DNA of 64,000 bases. Origin: Pseudopithomyces maydicus (lineage: Eukaryota; Ascomycota; Dothideomycetes; Pleosporales; Didymosphaeriaceae). The notes beneath the pieces are model-generated. The model saw only the letters and a program-made list of their open reading frames with translations, ran no database searches and was not told the DNA's origin. Shown in pieces: positions 10,866-23,203 of the stretch. The stretch lies in the NCBI GenBank assembly GCA_026873275.1, contig JANTUC010000003.1, forward strand, positions 62,001 to 126,000, read 5' to 3'. The stretch's first letter is position 1. Every line of letters starts with the position of its first letter. Both the position numbers and the translations under genes were made by a program.

Positions 10866-11384
10866 TTACTGGATAACAATCGTAACAGCGTTAACCTGCT
10901 GGCATACAAAGTCATCCTGGCCATTTCCTCCAGCATGGCAATACGTCGGGACACCGCCTATTAGAGTCAGCACCGCACACTTCATCACCATCCAGATCAT
11001 CAAACTTGCCTTCGCCCGTCTTCCCCGAAGCCTGCCCAGTCTGATGATACAACCTCACGCCAACAACTCCCTGATCCGCATCGTCTGCCTCGAACAGCCC
11101 AAACCGGTACGGGCTATCGCCGCAGATCTGCACCTCGGACGGCAAGCTGTCTACGGCGCCGATCTCGCACTTTGCGGTGCCGTTGTTGCCGGAGAGGGTG
11201 AAGCCGGCGTTTTGGATCCCGGGGTTCTTGCGGAGGTAGAAGTCGGAGATGTCGATGTTTTCGTAGGTGGAGGGGTCGGGGGCGAGCCGCCGCAGTGGGC
11301 GGGGTTGGGGCAGTCTGTCGTTTGGGGGGCGGGGGCAGCGAGGGCGGCGGCCGCGAAGAGGGTGGTGGTGGTGAGGAAGTGCAT
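10866..11384 (-). CDS. Small secreted cysteine-containing protein, frameshifted in a G/C run
   Basis: Probable extracellular protein of about 162 aa. It starts with a signal peptide (MHFLTTTTLFAAAALAAPAP), then TDCPNPAHCGG. The continuation DPSTYENIDISDFYLRKNPG lies one frame away after a five-base C run on the coding strand (plus 11278-11282), so one base appears to be missing. The mature part has KCEIGAV, VQICGDSPYRFGLFEADDAD and VRLYHQTGQASGKTGEGKFDD. The last exon (10957-10866) reads GVPTYCHAGG, DDFVCQQVNAVTIVIQ and stop; the acceptor is CTAATAG at 10958-10959. The only donor keeping frame (GTGATG) makes an intron of just 31 nt (10958-10988), unusually short. Six cysteines suggest disulfide bonds. 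Family unknown; possibly effector-like. Confidence 0.7.
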
Positions 11385-12796
11385 TTTAGAAGTTTGGAGG
11401 TTGGATTTATAGGGTGATATTAGGTGGTGGTGGTGTAGAATGAGTGATTGGAGGTGTTGCGGGTTGATGATGGATCGGAAGGGTGTCTAACTTGGACTTT
11501 TATATACATGTATCGCGTGTTGGAGTCTGAGCACAGTTGCTCCATGGTGTCTACATACGTCACGCTCGTTACAGGTACGTACTATTCCCCACGGACCCAC
11601 TGAGCTGTCAATAGTCTAAAAGGCGGTCGGTTAGCAGCTAGCGGTTTCGAAAACAAGCTTAAGTGCGTTAACATCACGGATCCACACGGAAACGCATGCA
11701 CGAAGGATCCTTCTGGAAATGTTTCGAATGTCCAGCCTCATTTACGAATGTTTCTAAACGCGTATTCGTATTTGTTCCGAAGCAATTGGACGGGAGTACG
11801 TAGGTATTTTGGTTCGGATATTCGGGACATTTCTTGGTTTGGAAGCATGAATCTAGCGTTTGCCACCCGGTGTGTTGTCGATCAATGTACTCAGGTCCCG
11901 TCCTAAATTTATCTCATCGCCTGAGTGTACTTGCCACGGTTTCTCGACGCTTCTACCTCGGCTTCTGTGAATATCATGAGGCTGTACCTGCTCCACAGTG
12001 TTGTCATAACATCGCTCATGCAGGTTCTTGAGCCGCAATTCTAGCCGAGATGCATGTTTGGGTGATGTTATGTCGTTGGGCCAACGCTCTGGTACATTTG
12101 CGGTCTATTTGTACCGAGTATGATACTGCCCATAATACTGAAGAATACTTCCGGGAAATTTAATGGCATTGAGGAGTAATCAGTTGTGTCGTGAAACATC
12201 AGTTAATGCCGAAGAAAAGAAAGGCTACAACTCTTCTTTAGACAGGCATCAAACCTTAGCATTTTCTTATACCAGCTACAAGAAGCTCTACCATCGCCAA
12301 ATTGTCTGGGCAGTTATCTTTGTTTCTAAATGATGCTATAATTTCATGAAATGCGACTCATTCACTGTCTCAATTAGGCATGTCCGTTGGTGTCAGGTCT
12401 TCCACCTTCATCTCACACATCTCTTTCACCCCATATATCATGACGTTCATGCACTGAAGTCTGTGAAGAGACGCGTATGCTTCATCAAATAACGCACAGA
12501 CCCTTGAGAAGATCATATTTCTGGACTACCTGCTTGAGCAGATCTAATATCAAACCAGCTTTCAGCGCGTGTGATCAAAATTTGGCGGCCCCTGACGCAG
12601 GTAGTCGTACACTGAAGCGCCGACATGAGATTGGATTCCTAAAGAAGAAGGTCGCAAAAGGGAGAATATATTGTATTATGAGAAAAAATATAAAAATTTT
12701 TGCTCTCAAAGTGAAATATCAATGATAATCTTAATGAACCGGACCACAGATAGACGGCCATAAAATTATTTAAGAAATCCCAAAGATGAGTAGATT
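11385..12796. other. Intergenic, no gene seen
   Basis: About 1.4 kb of unremarkable, moderately AT-rich sequence; 12640-12780 is rich in A and T. Includes the secreted-protein gene promoter next to 11385. No supportable coding region. Confidence 0.55.
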
Positions 12797-14907
12797 TCAA
12801 ATGGGACGATTATCAAAGTTGGAAAATAGATCATCCCAACCATCCAAGTCAACGTAGCTACTCGTCTGCAGCGCAGTGTCCCAGAAAGTGTCGAACGCGG
12901 TGTCTTCCACAGTCCCCTGATTGCTTTGTTGATTATGACATAATACCGACTCGATGTCCGCGAATTCCGAAGCGCTGCACGTCGTTCTCATTACTGTGGG
13001 TATCGAATCTTCGAGGCTGATCCCGTTCTTCTGCAGCACTGCCTTGAGCGACATCAAGGATTTTGCCAACAATGGAGAAACCGTTGGAGCTTGTTCGAAT
13101 ATCATAAAGGCTGATTTAATATCCTCTTTGATGCAATTTTCATCGGTTGCATCTCGGTTGAAGCACAGATCCATGATCAAAATGTTCAACGCCAGGTGTG
13201 TGAAGTGAACCGCCATGCCCATGCGTGTCAGCAAAGCAGAGGCAGAGCGATGCGCGACTAGGTGGGTGTATCCTTGGATTACCGCGCGCGCAGAGTGTAC
13301 ACAGGCTCGACGGGAATAAACATAGCGCGCATCGATGTTTTGTCGCAGGAGAAATCGTTGGTTCAACTTCCACCGCCTTGACAATGCGCTCTTCGCAATG
13401 CAATAGGTCCAGGATGGCAACTGCGTATATATAGACTCCAATAATTCTCTATTCGGGCAATCATGCCGCAGAAACGGTGGCATGGTGGCTAGAAAGTTCT
13501 CTAGCTTCTGGTCTAAAGTGATAATTTGTTCGTACGGCATCCGAAGAATAGCGTTCCTGTCTAGGGGTACGGTGTCGGTGATCTCGCGGCAGATGTGTGC
13601 CAATCGAATTCTCTCAAGGAAAACCATCATGTGGCTAGGTGCATCGCTCGAGATACTGCTATATGGTTCGCCTTGTGACAATTCATCGTCGGTGCAGTCT
13701 CGTGGCAGGTTCACCTTTATCTGGCTGCTATTTATCCAATACGTGCCCTCTTGCGGTCCAGATATAGTTGACTGTAGCCTTCTATGATTTAGTATAGGGG
13801 TCATCTAGCTATAGCATTTCGGGCTTACCAGTCTTCAGATGCTATGTACCAGAACACTCGACGTTTGACCTCTCGGTCTATCTCAGCGCGCACTCCGGTA
13901 GTAGGTTCAGAATATTCGTCGAGGCGATGCAAGCGAAGATCTCTGGCCATAGCTACGGCTGATGAGAAGAGCATTCGACTTCTCGTCGAAAACCCATCAA
14001 TATGCGAGAATGCAAGCGACATCAGCAGATAGGCTTGCACGTCCGCAAGAGTTCCCGACCCACTACGGCGAGAGTAATCTAGCGCATCCAAGGCACTTCT
14101 ACTGAAGCTTTTAGACAAAGCGATGCTTTCTGCTTCTGTCTTTGCCACTTCTGAGGTGGGTGATGGGTCTGAGAAGAATGCGCCTAGAGCAAAAATAGAT
14201 AGCAATAGGGCGATGTCACTAGCTGAGATCGATTTTGGATCGTACAACTTCAGGTAAGTTGCTTTGGCAAGTGACCGAATTGTGGGAATGTGAACAATAG
14301 GACACAATGCTACTAGAGTTGTTTCGTAAGTCTGTAGAAGCAAGTTGGCCAGTTGAAAAGGCGGCAGCCCAATCGTTCTACCGTTTATCCGTGAAGATTT
14401 ATTGTTCGAGGACGTATGCAGGATATTCGAAAGTGGTTTGAGCTCGTAAATTAGGGCCTCAGACATATCGCAAAGCTTGTTTCATCAGTAAATCCACTTG
14501 TTAAGAGTGATTTGCGCTATACCAAAGGGGTAACATACGAGCTCGTCGTCCCTCAATCCAATGTTCTCAAGTGAATCATCCTGGAATTGTACCTCGTTTG
14601 GTCCCTGACGGATGTCATGGCCAAAATCCCCATGAGACGGCGTGGTGGAAAAGGGATCCGAGCACGAATTACTAGAGCGAAGCTGCTGTTGAAGGATATT
14701 TACCGTTGACTCCAACACTTTGAGACGTGCCAGAAGTGATTCGCTGCTCAAGACCACGGATTGTACCTTTTGAGGCTTTACGAGGAATTTACACGTGATG
14801 CCTCGAGCTGAGCAATTCGAGCATGGTTGTACACGATCGCATTTCAGCTTTTTCGAGCGACAAGACTCAGAGGATACCGGATCAGGACGAACTCTACTTT
14901 TTTGCAT
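12797..14907 (-). CDS. Zn2Cys6 fungal transcription factor with fungal_trans domain; first Zn-ligand Cys replaced
   Basis: Nuclear regulator of 665 aa. Exons 14907-14539, 14475-13829, 13778-12797; introns of 63 and 50 nt, junctions DDEL/LCDM and EDW/LQS. The N-terminal cluster reads SSESCRSKKLKCDRVQPCSN then CSARGITC: Cys ligands 2-6 are in place, but the position of ligand 1 (three residues before the first Cys seen) is Ser (TCT, one base from the Cys codon TGT). A heptad-like linker follows (LLARLKVLESTVNILQQQL). The middle fungal_trans domain contains RRVFWYIASEDW and SGPQEGTYWINSSQIKVNLP. A short acidic, aromatic C-terminus (DGWDDLFSNFDN) may activate transcription. The gene is divergent from the oxidoreductase at 15731, its most likely neighbouring target. 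The missing ligand may weaken DNA binding. Confidence 0.88.
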
Positions 14908-15706
14908 ATTGTCTGAGGATGTAATTGGGAATATGATGGGAAGGTGTAGGAGAAAAAGCAGAGCGTAACCGGAGATCCATGGAGGACGGAGGCGAGGATG
15001 TCGGAGGTCCGCGGATAGACACACTGTCCAATGGGACGTACTCCTGCCGCATCGGCTGTTCGCTGGGCGGCCCAAACTAAGTAGGAAGCAATCGATTGAC
15101 TAAACTTCTATAACCCATTACACTATCCCGTGTCGCTCTACTCTGATCTGATATTCTTCAATTTGGTGTTCCTGGATTAGAATCACAACCACTTAAGTTG
15201 AATTTTGAACGTTTGAGAACTTACCGTGGCTGCGCAACCCAACTCTGCTGTGCCGCGGAGAGAGCACGAATATCAGACATCATGACGGACACTTATTGGA
15301 GCACAGAGCAGAGATGAGCAGTAATCAAAAGTCAAGGGCAAGGTCTGAAATTCAAAGGTTCCACCGCAATCACTATATTCCCCATAGACTGTAGACGAGA
15401 TGATGTAATATTACTACTCTACTCGTTTATCCTGAGAAGCAACATTGATTTTTTTGACCATGTTATGAAACTTTGACTTATATTATGTATATAGTGCGAT
15501 TAGCTACATCTACATTTGTCAGCCAAGCCTAGTATCTCCATGGATCTGTGTGTAAGCAGGCCTCTAGATTCAGTAACTTTCAGATTATGTAAGACCGATG
15601 GAGACCGGATGTCCGTGGAAGTAGGATAATTCAACTTTAGATAAAAAGTGACATTCAATTCAATTATTTTGATATAGCAATATTTTCATACTACCATCTG
15701 ATTCAT
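14908..15706. promoter_or_regulatory. Divergent intergenic region between Zn2Cys6 regulator and oxidoreductase
   Basis: About 800 nt separating two start codons facing away from each other, so it must hold both promoters. No specific operator could be assigned by eye. Shared control is inferred from arrangement only. Confidence 0.5.
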
Positions 15707-16980
15707 ATGCGCCTTCCAAAAGACCACAAAATGAAAGAAGCTATCGTTCATCCTTCGATCGACACTGTAGAGATTGTTGACGTCTCGATTCCTGAGCCAA
15801 AAGATGACGAAGTCGTTGTTAAGGTGATGGTAGCAGGGACTAACCCCAAAGACTGGAAGATGCCAAACTGGTAAATAATGTCCCAGGAACATTGTTCTCT
15901 TCAACAGCCGCATGATTCACAATGACCATCCATGCACTTAGAGATGATGGTTTAGCAAAAACTAACGCTCACGGAAATAGGAAGAATTACGCACACAATA
16001 GCGGAGATGACATGTCTGGCTACATTCATGCCGTCGGCGCCCTCGTTACAGGATTCAAGCCTGGTGATCGCGTAGCCGCGTACCACCGCTCAGGACATTC
16101 ACATGGGACTTTCGCCGAATACTCCATTGCCCCAGCACACATGACGTTCCGCATATCTGAAAATCTATCCTTCGAAGAGGCCGCCACTATACCGCTCGCA
16201 GCGCACACGGCAGCTCTCGCTCTCTACGTCGATCTGAAGCTACCACTTCCGTTCACGCAGACCCAAATCTCGGATGACATATCGCAGCGCAAAGACCCAA
16301 TCCTTATATACGGCATCACATCTGCCTGTGGTGCCTTTGCTGCAAAGTTTGCCCGTCTGTCCGGCCTCTCACCTATTATCGGTGTAGCGGGTAACGCGAG
16401 TGATTTTGCACATACGCTTGCCGACTATGTAGTCGATTATCGCAGCGGCGAAGACGCACTCATCGCTTCGATTGAAACCATCCTTGAAAAAGATGGATTT
16501 CCCTCCAAATTCCCCAAAATTTTCGACGCAATCTCTGAGAACGGCTCTCTGGAAGCGACGCTCCGTATCATCGACCCGAACATGGGCATGGTGAGCACAC
16601 TTCTCCCACCCAAACTATTTGCCAGAGACAAAGAAGCATTTAAGTATCCTGAGGGGGTCACTGCAATCAACACAGCTGCACCGAAGCTATTTGATGAACA
16701 TAAAGATTTTGGATATATGTGGTCACATTACTTGGAATTACTATTACGGGAAGGGAGTCTGAAGGGCCACCCCTTCGAGGTTGTTCCGGGTGGCTTGCAG
16801 GGAGTTTTGACTGGGCTGAGGAAGTTGCGTGATGGTAAAGCAAGTGGAATGAAATATGTGTATCGTATTGAAGAAACTGGTAATACAGGGCTGGTAAAAG
16901 TGGAAGGAGGATGTGATGAGGTGGGACAAGTATCAGAGGAAATCGCAAGCTTTCCCTTCAGTATTGAGAAGAGGGATTGA
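15707..16980 (+). CDS. MDR-superfamily quinone oxidoreductase/enoyl reductase (CipB-like)
   Basis: NAD(P)H-dependent medium-chain reductase of the type fungal annotations call zinc-binding oxidoreductase CipB. Exon 1 starts at 15731 (MKEAIVHPSIDTVEIVDVSI) or the in-frame ATG at 15707 and ends at 15870; the intron is 15871-15980 with ACTAAC near its end; exon 2 is 15981-16980. The junction gives NPKDWKMPNW/KNYAHNSGDDMSGY. Total 379 aa from 15731. GroES-like N-terminal domain (FKPGDRVAAYHRSGHSHGTF), then the Rossmann domain with PILIYGITSACGAFAAKFA and the GVAGNASDF strand end. The cysteine cluster of the structural zinc site is absent, as usual for this branch. Substrate unknown; relatives act on quinones or polyketide enoyls. 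No frameshift. Confidence 0.87.
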
Positions 16981-17358
16981 AATGGACAATCATATAAGTT
17001 CATCAATAGAAAGGGTGGGGTTACTTTCAGTGTATTCAAGTGTGGAGAAAAGAGTTGTGTAAATCAGTCTTATATTGTGTCGTGCAAACATCATTGTAAC
17101 ATATCCATCGTAAGAGCAGTAAGAGCAGAACATCATATCCTCGTGAGGAAGCCCATCTAAGTGAGCCAGCATACTTGACAAATTTCCAACAAATGCTTCC
17201 AATCATCAGAAGCCCAGAAGCCGCGCGCAGTCTATCAAGGACAGGAGTACAAGCAAATTTCTCCACCACCATGTATATCTTCTGACCCGATTCATTGTCA
17301 TGCCGTTCACTCGCCGGCGCCTCTAGTTCTCGTTCTCGTTGACCGGATAGCTGTTCTA
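16981..17358. other. Convergent intergenic spacer, no gene seen
   Basis: Short AT-rich 3' spacer between two genes that end towards each other. Confidence 0.6.
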
Positions 17359-18908
17359 CTAATTGTCATGCAGCGTATCCTCTGTGGTGAATGTCAACCG
17401 AGTGAGTTCTGGACGAAGCGTCAAATCTTTTAGCGGCATGACTAGATCCGCGGGTTCAGGGGAGGCATTTGCAGAAGGCGCGGGTTCCAAGGTCTTGATT
17501 GGTGGAAGCTTCACCACCATCTTCTTGCCCTTCCCACCATCTATATGATTCGCATAGATGGTGTCGTAGATTGGCTTCGTCGATGCGAAGGTTCTACCCA
17601 GTTGTTGGCTCTGGCGGATCTGAGGGTTGGCAGTGTTCCGTACGTGGCGACCCTTGTAGGCATCCTTGGGGGGAAGAACGATTTTGTCGTGCTTCTTGTC
17701 CCTCCACCTACCCCGGAAATTAAACTGTGCCTTCGTGCCCGCGAAGTCAATTGGGGCACGTTCCCGAGGCAGCAAGTGGTACGCTTTTGGAACCGACCCA
17801 TCGTTTGACTTGATTATCAGGTCCAGTGTCTGTTCCCACGTGAACCCGTAAACCTCAACGTACATTTCTGCCACTGTACTGGCACCGCTGGGCAGGAGGT
17901 CTGGCATCTCCGGGCGAACCTGCATGTGAGCCGGGAACTTCTTCATCTCTTCCCGGCTCTGCTTCGAGCTCGGCTGCTTTGGTGTCTGTGCCTCGGCAGC
18001 CTTGGCTTTCTTTTCTTTGCGCCGCAGGATCGCCTTGCTCAGCTCCTTGTGTTCCATGGCCTTGCGGTACCCCTCATACCTCTCCTCCACAAGTTGAAAC
18101 AGGCTGTATGACCCGAAGGTGGAGAGCTCGCTTTTTCGACGGCGGTCGAGGTATGGCCCGAAGCCGGAAAGCTCGTCTTCCCAGTGAGACTCATTATAGT
18201 GTTCAAAGCCCTTATCCTGAGCAGAGGTGAAGAGGTACCAGCGAATTTTGGTCATGCTTGCCTCCGATATACGGCTGCCAGCAAAATTGTAGGCGATGTT
18301 ATTCGCCATCTTGTTCGTCAGGCCCTTGTCCTCATTGAATTCCGGGATAAGAGCCTTGACGTCCTCGAGAGTGACCGTGTTTTGCTGGAGGTAGTCGAGA
18401 ACTTCTTTCCTACACTCCTCGCGGTATTTCTTGCACCGCAAGTGGTATGCTTCTTCTGACTTCCTCATCAACCGATCTTCAGGCACGGAATTGCTAAGCT
18501 TCTGCATGGATTCGCGAAGCTTATCAACAGCTTGGACGAAAGGAGAGCGTTTCTCGATCTGTTCCTGTGACTGTGAGACTTGGGACGTAGAACTCACAGG
18601 GACACCAGCAGCCGAGGCGGACGGACCTGTGCTGGAGGAGGCCTCTGGATTGTCCAGGCTCAGCTCCTCAATATCCTCGATGGATTCGAGGTCGCTGTCC
18701 GAATCTGAGTCTGATGACTCAGGAGAAGAGGGAGGGAGACATCGATGATGAACTCCTCAGGCTCGATCCACCTACCCCTGATCCATTTCCCAGGTAGGAG
18801 TTTTCCCTTCTTGGGAGCCATCGGTGGGGAAGACATAGTGGAAGAAGGCATCGTTGAAGTGGAAGAAGACGTCGTGGAAGTGGAAGAAGACATCGTGGAA
18901 GAAGACAT
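17359..18908 (-). CDS. Hypothetical protein, one apparent frameshift near 18730
   Basis: Function not recognised. The main open frame (18597-17359) has no good ATG and is in frame with an upstream acidic stretch ESSDSDSDSDLESIEDIEEL. That stretch connects, one frame away, to an N-terminus starting at 18908 (MSSSTMSSSTSTTSSSTSTM) and containing APKKGKLLPGKWIRGRWIEP then EEFIID. One extra base in the run at about 18730 restores 516 aa. Features: Ser/Thr-rich N-terminus coded by short DNA repeats, acidic patch, a helical charged middle (KYREECRKEVLDYLQQNTVT), a Lys-rich segment (RRKEKKAKAAEAQT), and a later conserved-looking part YVEVYGFTWEQTLDLIIKSN. No signal peptide or membrane helix. Confidence 0.7.
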
Positions 18909-18912
18909 CTTG
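18838..18912. repeat. Short imperfect repeats coding Ser/Thr-rich N-terminus
   Basis: Repeats of GTGGAAGAAGACATCGT type, about 15-18 nt, in the first exon of the minus-strand gene; they encode SST/STM-type residues. Such arrays vary in length by slippage. Confidence 0.7.
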
Positions 18913-21399
18913 CAGTGTTCTAGGTATGAGTTTAGTTTGAGTTTTCTTTTTCTCAAAAGTCGGATCGAAAATTACCAGTTGCGAACTCCTTTAGAGAGTT
19001 CTAAGTTGGTTTTCGTTCTGTGGTTGTGGGTTCCCTCGGTGGTGGAGTTCATAATTAGTTGGGAGAAGATAAATCTTATATAGAATATTGCGAGAAGCTC
19101 ATTGCCAGTGAATGTATTCGACTGAGGATACGTGCAAAAACAATGCTTAGGGTCTAAATAGTGATAAAGGACATATGGGTCTCAGACCCTGACACTAGAG
19201 CAAAAACAGATATATGAGACAGTGAAAGGCGCACTCTGAGAAGGTTTCGTGACTAAATAGTGTCTTGTATGCGTCATTCAAGGTCTCTTGACATGTTTTT
19301 CACCTGTGTGAGATCAACCTGTGAAGTAAGGTGGTTCGTGACATTGTGACCTTCTTATGCACAATGTAATTCAGAATCTTTTCGCTATTCCGCATTACCT
19401 ACCATATGTGATCCTTGGTCCGATGTACCAAACAAATCAATATTCAAGTGCTGCGACTGAACAGATTGGGTACATATAATCTTTCTACAAAAACTGATGT
19501 GACAAAACTGATATACGAAAGGTAAAACTTCATGATAATCAAAAAATAAACATACGACCCACAGCACTACCACTTGGTCTCAAGTAGCTTTTTAAATCGT
19601 ATGTATGGTTTTCCTATTCGAATTACACAATCGCAGAATATACGAATCTACGAATATGCAGATACATGACCCAGCCTTCACCACCCCATATGCTCCCCTC
19701 TAGACCATCACCAGAGACATCTCAGTCCATACTGAACGACTCCACCTCCTCACCTTTCTCCATCATATCTCTCAAAACTGCAATAGACCGCTGAGACATG
19801 GCATAAAATACCATAGAATCCACGGTGTCGATCTATCTATCCAACGCCTCACAGCCAAAAGATCAAGACTTACCACGCAACGAGCCGGATAGTCACGCGA
19901 CAAGTGGCCAGAAGCCTGAGTTTATTTTGAACGATATCGATATCGAATCGTGCGAGACATGAACTACGAACTGAATAACTCAGATGCGTAGATAAAATAT
20001 CATTTTGCTTTTAGAAAACATGGCAGCAGAGTATTTGACTAGGTAAAGATAGAAATAGATGAATAAAGAAGAACGCTGTCATTCGCTCTTACAACGGCAT
20101 GAGAAGAAATATCTACAACGGTTGAATTAGAAGGTACTGTATTAAATTAATCAACCGGATTGTTTTCTATTCGAATTGGCCCTTGGTTTGGTCTCCTCGA
20201 GCTCGTGGTTCACGGCGCGAAGAATGATCAACGCGATGAATGATCAACCGGATATGTATTTAGTTCTTAGATGTGGTAAACAACGAGCTTAGTTAACACA
20301 GATTTATTCAAGCAAATCCATAATTACATAAATGTTCATATATATATATATACATAAACAAACACAACTCTACCAACCCCACATCTCTCCATCCTACCCT
20401 CTCCAGCCATACCTTAATTGATCATCGTTCACGCTACGCTACATCCAAACTAATCCCACCCTACCCTTCAAAGGTCCATCAAACGTAGCGAAATGATCCA
20501 AAACGAGCCCCACCACTCACCAGACCGACCGTACTCCACCCCCTCTTCGGTCCTATATAGATCTATCTTGACCAGGCAGACACATTATGCGTCACCACGC
20601 ACGCACTTCTTGCCCCGACTTTTCCTGTTCTGTCCTTTTCTGTTCTATCCTGTCTTGTGATGTGCTGTGCTGTGCTAATCAGAGGGAATCCTTCCTTTTA
20701 TTTTTTTTTAAAAAATAATAATTGATTGTCTGTTCTGTCGGTAAATGGATGATGTGTATACACTGTTCTATATATATATATATATATATAGAACGACAAC
20801 GTCGTTATCAAATCATATATGTAGCTCAACCAACCTCATGCACTTTTCCTCCTGTTCATTCGCAACTACAGTACATCATGACACGACCCAACCCAGGCAT
20901 GCCGATATATATGAAACCTCGACGTATCCATCCATGTACACATACACACACATGCCGTTGCAAAAAGACAGACCCTACAAACAAAACAGTAGAACAGTTA
21001 AAAAAACACCATCATATTATCATAAACCTCATCCAATCATGCACGCATGCACGCATGCTACCACGCCCCAAACGAACAAGCCAATTCCATCCATCCCCAC
21101 ATTCCCGGTTTAATTTCCCCCTTGGGGCAATTTTTTATACAATCGAAAAAGGAAGGATATATATAGAATGTAGTTACTCGTCTCCCAATGCTAAATGCAC
21201 TCACTTTCACTTTCCGTAACAATAACGCATGCAACGCAGCGCATGGACGCCCCGCGTCCCGTCCCGTCCACTCCCCGCCCGTCGCCCCCAACCGAATGGA
21301 TGCGAAATGAGAAAAAAACGGAGGGAGGGCAGTCGCCAAACCAACCCAAACCAAAGCAAACCACGCCCACGCCATCACTCACTCCCCAGCGCCCAACTC
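18913..21399. other. Long gene-free, partly AT-rich region with microsatellites
   Basis: About 2.5 kb without a supportable gene. It holds TA repeats near 20338-20353 and 20769-20790, and an ATGCACGC repeat near 21039-21060. The part next to 21399 should be the 3' UTR of the copper-fist gene. Open frames present are short, overlap on both strands and lack motifs. Confidence 0.55.
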
Positions 21400-23203
21400 T
21401 CAACCCGGCGCACTCGCCAACCGCGCAAACCCCCTCCGCACCCCCACCCCCTCAGGACCCAGCAACTGAAACCCCTCCTGCGGCGCAACTTCCTCTGGCA
21501 TCTCGAGCGTCACGCCCGTATGCCCGCCATGCGTCAAGCAGCCGACGCACTCGCAGCCGTCGCCACACTGGCAGGTGCCCGTCTCATCGTTGCAACCCGG
21601 TAGGACCATCTCTTGCCAAAAGTAGGACGAGGGGGACAAGGTGGCGATGTCGTCGTCTTTGCCGGCTTCGCTGGGGCTATCTGTGAAGGTTGGGCTTTGG
21701 ACTTGGTCTTCTGATTTGATTGTGAGGGTTGTGGATTCGCGGCGGGGTTGTGGTGGTTGTATTGAGGTTGTTGTTGGTGTGGGGGCGGGGTGGTCGAAGA
21801 AGGGGAGACGGTTGGTTGGGTGATTGGTGTTAGGCTGGGGGTGGAGGTTTGAGGCCAGGGGGAGGTTGCGTTGATGGGGGGTTGTGGTATGCTCATGGGA
21901 GGGTTGAAGCTCGGTTGGAAGATTGGCTGGTAGTTAGGAATGGGGTTGAAGCCTAGGTTGGCTTCTGCGCCGTAGCCTGCTTGGTGGGGATATGATGGGA
22001 GGTCGTAGGTTGGAGGGGGCATGGCGCCGAATTGGCCGGTGCTCATGAATTGGTGCATGGAGCGCATGTATTCGATCATTGTGGCATTGTTAGGGTGGGC
22101 TGCGCAGCCGAAGCAGCTGCAAGAGTCTCCGCAGTGACAGTTGTGTTCGGGGTTGTGATGTGCGGCATGACCATCCATTGGTTTCATCGGCATGGACACT
22201 GGTGGTTGAAAGCCGGATGCCATGTGGTTATATATTGGGGTGTTGAAGTTGAAAGGTGGCGGCTGCATGAAGTTGTTACCAGGATGAGCCATACCATAAG
22301 GCGGCTGCTGGAAATGGGTCGGATATGGTGGATAACTGGGTGTATGTTGTGGATAATGCTGCGACGCATGTGGCTGTGGTATTTGCTGCTGGACTGGTTG
22401 CGGTGGTGCGGAGCCCCCACAGCAGGATTTCTTTGGTGGTGCGGGTTGGGGCGGTGGAGCAGCTTTGGGTGCACAGCAGCTTCCCGCTTGCGCCTGGACA
22501 GGCTTTGGCTTGCAGCAACTCGAGACCCCTTGGGAGGTCGCTGGCCTTGAAGCTGATTTAGAAGATTCGACGTTGCCCAGGTCTATGTCTTTTTGCAGAG
22601 GCAGTAACCGTGGCGTTGAGCTTGCACTAGAAGGATTCGATGCGTTGTTACTCTCGCTGGTAGGGGTGCGGTGCGACGACGAGTCGGTTTCGTCGTCTTG
22701 AGCTGCTTTGATGACCTTTTCGAGCACAGCGGGACTGATGGCAGTTGCCGTAGACTTGCGCGATCGGTGCTTCTGAATCCGGCCGGTGCCGTTGTTCTGC
22801 AACACAGGCAGAGCATTTTCGGAGGGACACGCACATCCAGAGTTCTTGGGGATGGAGTAGCTGATGACGGCTCTCTCGCAACTGCAGGAACCGGTAGGGT
22901 GAGGGCAACTGCTGAGGGGCCGCCCCGGTTTACGAACTTCTATGAGTACCCTATCGCGATGGTCGCATTTTGAAGAACGATGACCGCGGATGCATGGGCC
23001 GCTGTGTTGGTGTCAGCATGGATGGGTGAAAGGAGGCTGGCAAGCGCTCTGCTCGACATGGACCGGTTTATTCCCGCCATGGAAAGACAAAGATAACGGA
23101 GAGGCAGACGAGGCAGAGTCGTCCATGGTCACAGAGGCAGAGAGCGAGCACATGTCACGTACCAAGCGACCTTCTTCTTCTCGCCGTCGATGTTGGCCCA
23201 CAT
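21400..23203 (-). CDS. Copper-fist transcription factor (Cuf1/GRISEA/Mac1 type), frameshift near the C-terminus
   Basis: Copper-responsive nuclear regulator of copper uptake genes. Exon 1 23203-23163 (MWANIDGEKKKVAC), intron 23002-23162, exon 2 23001-21400. The junction completes the copper fist: Cys-Gly-Pro-Cys then IRGHRSSKCDHRDRVLIE, then KPGRPLSSCPHPTGSCSC. Downstream lie three Cys-Cys pairs (SSCCKPKP, GSCCAPKA, KSCCGG), then two clusters like the copper-sensing repeats of Mac1/Cuf1: NCHCGDSCSCFGCAAH and, at the C-terminus, TCQCGDGCECVGCLTHGGH. The second cluster is in another frame than the first; one missing base between about 21660 and 21800 (C-rich on the coding strand) explains this and restores 547 aa. 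The linker is rich in Pro, Gln and Ser. Divergent from Efm7. Family call secure; exact orthology not. Confidence 0.9.

Noticed and set aside
14539..16980. Secondary-metabolite gene cluster
   Set aside because: Regulator and reductase are present but no PKS, NRPS, terpene synthase, P450 or transporter lies nearby.
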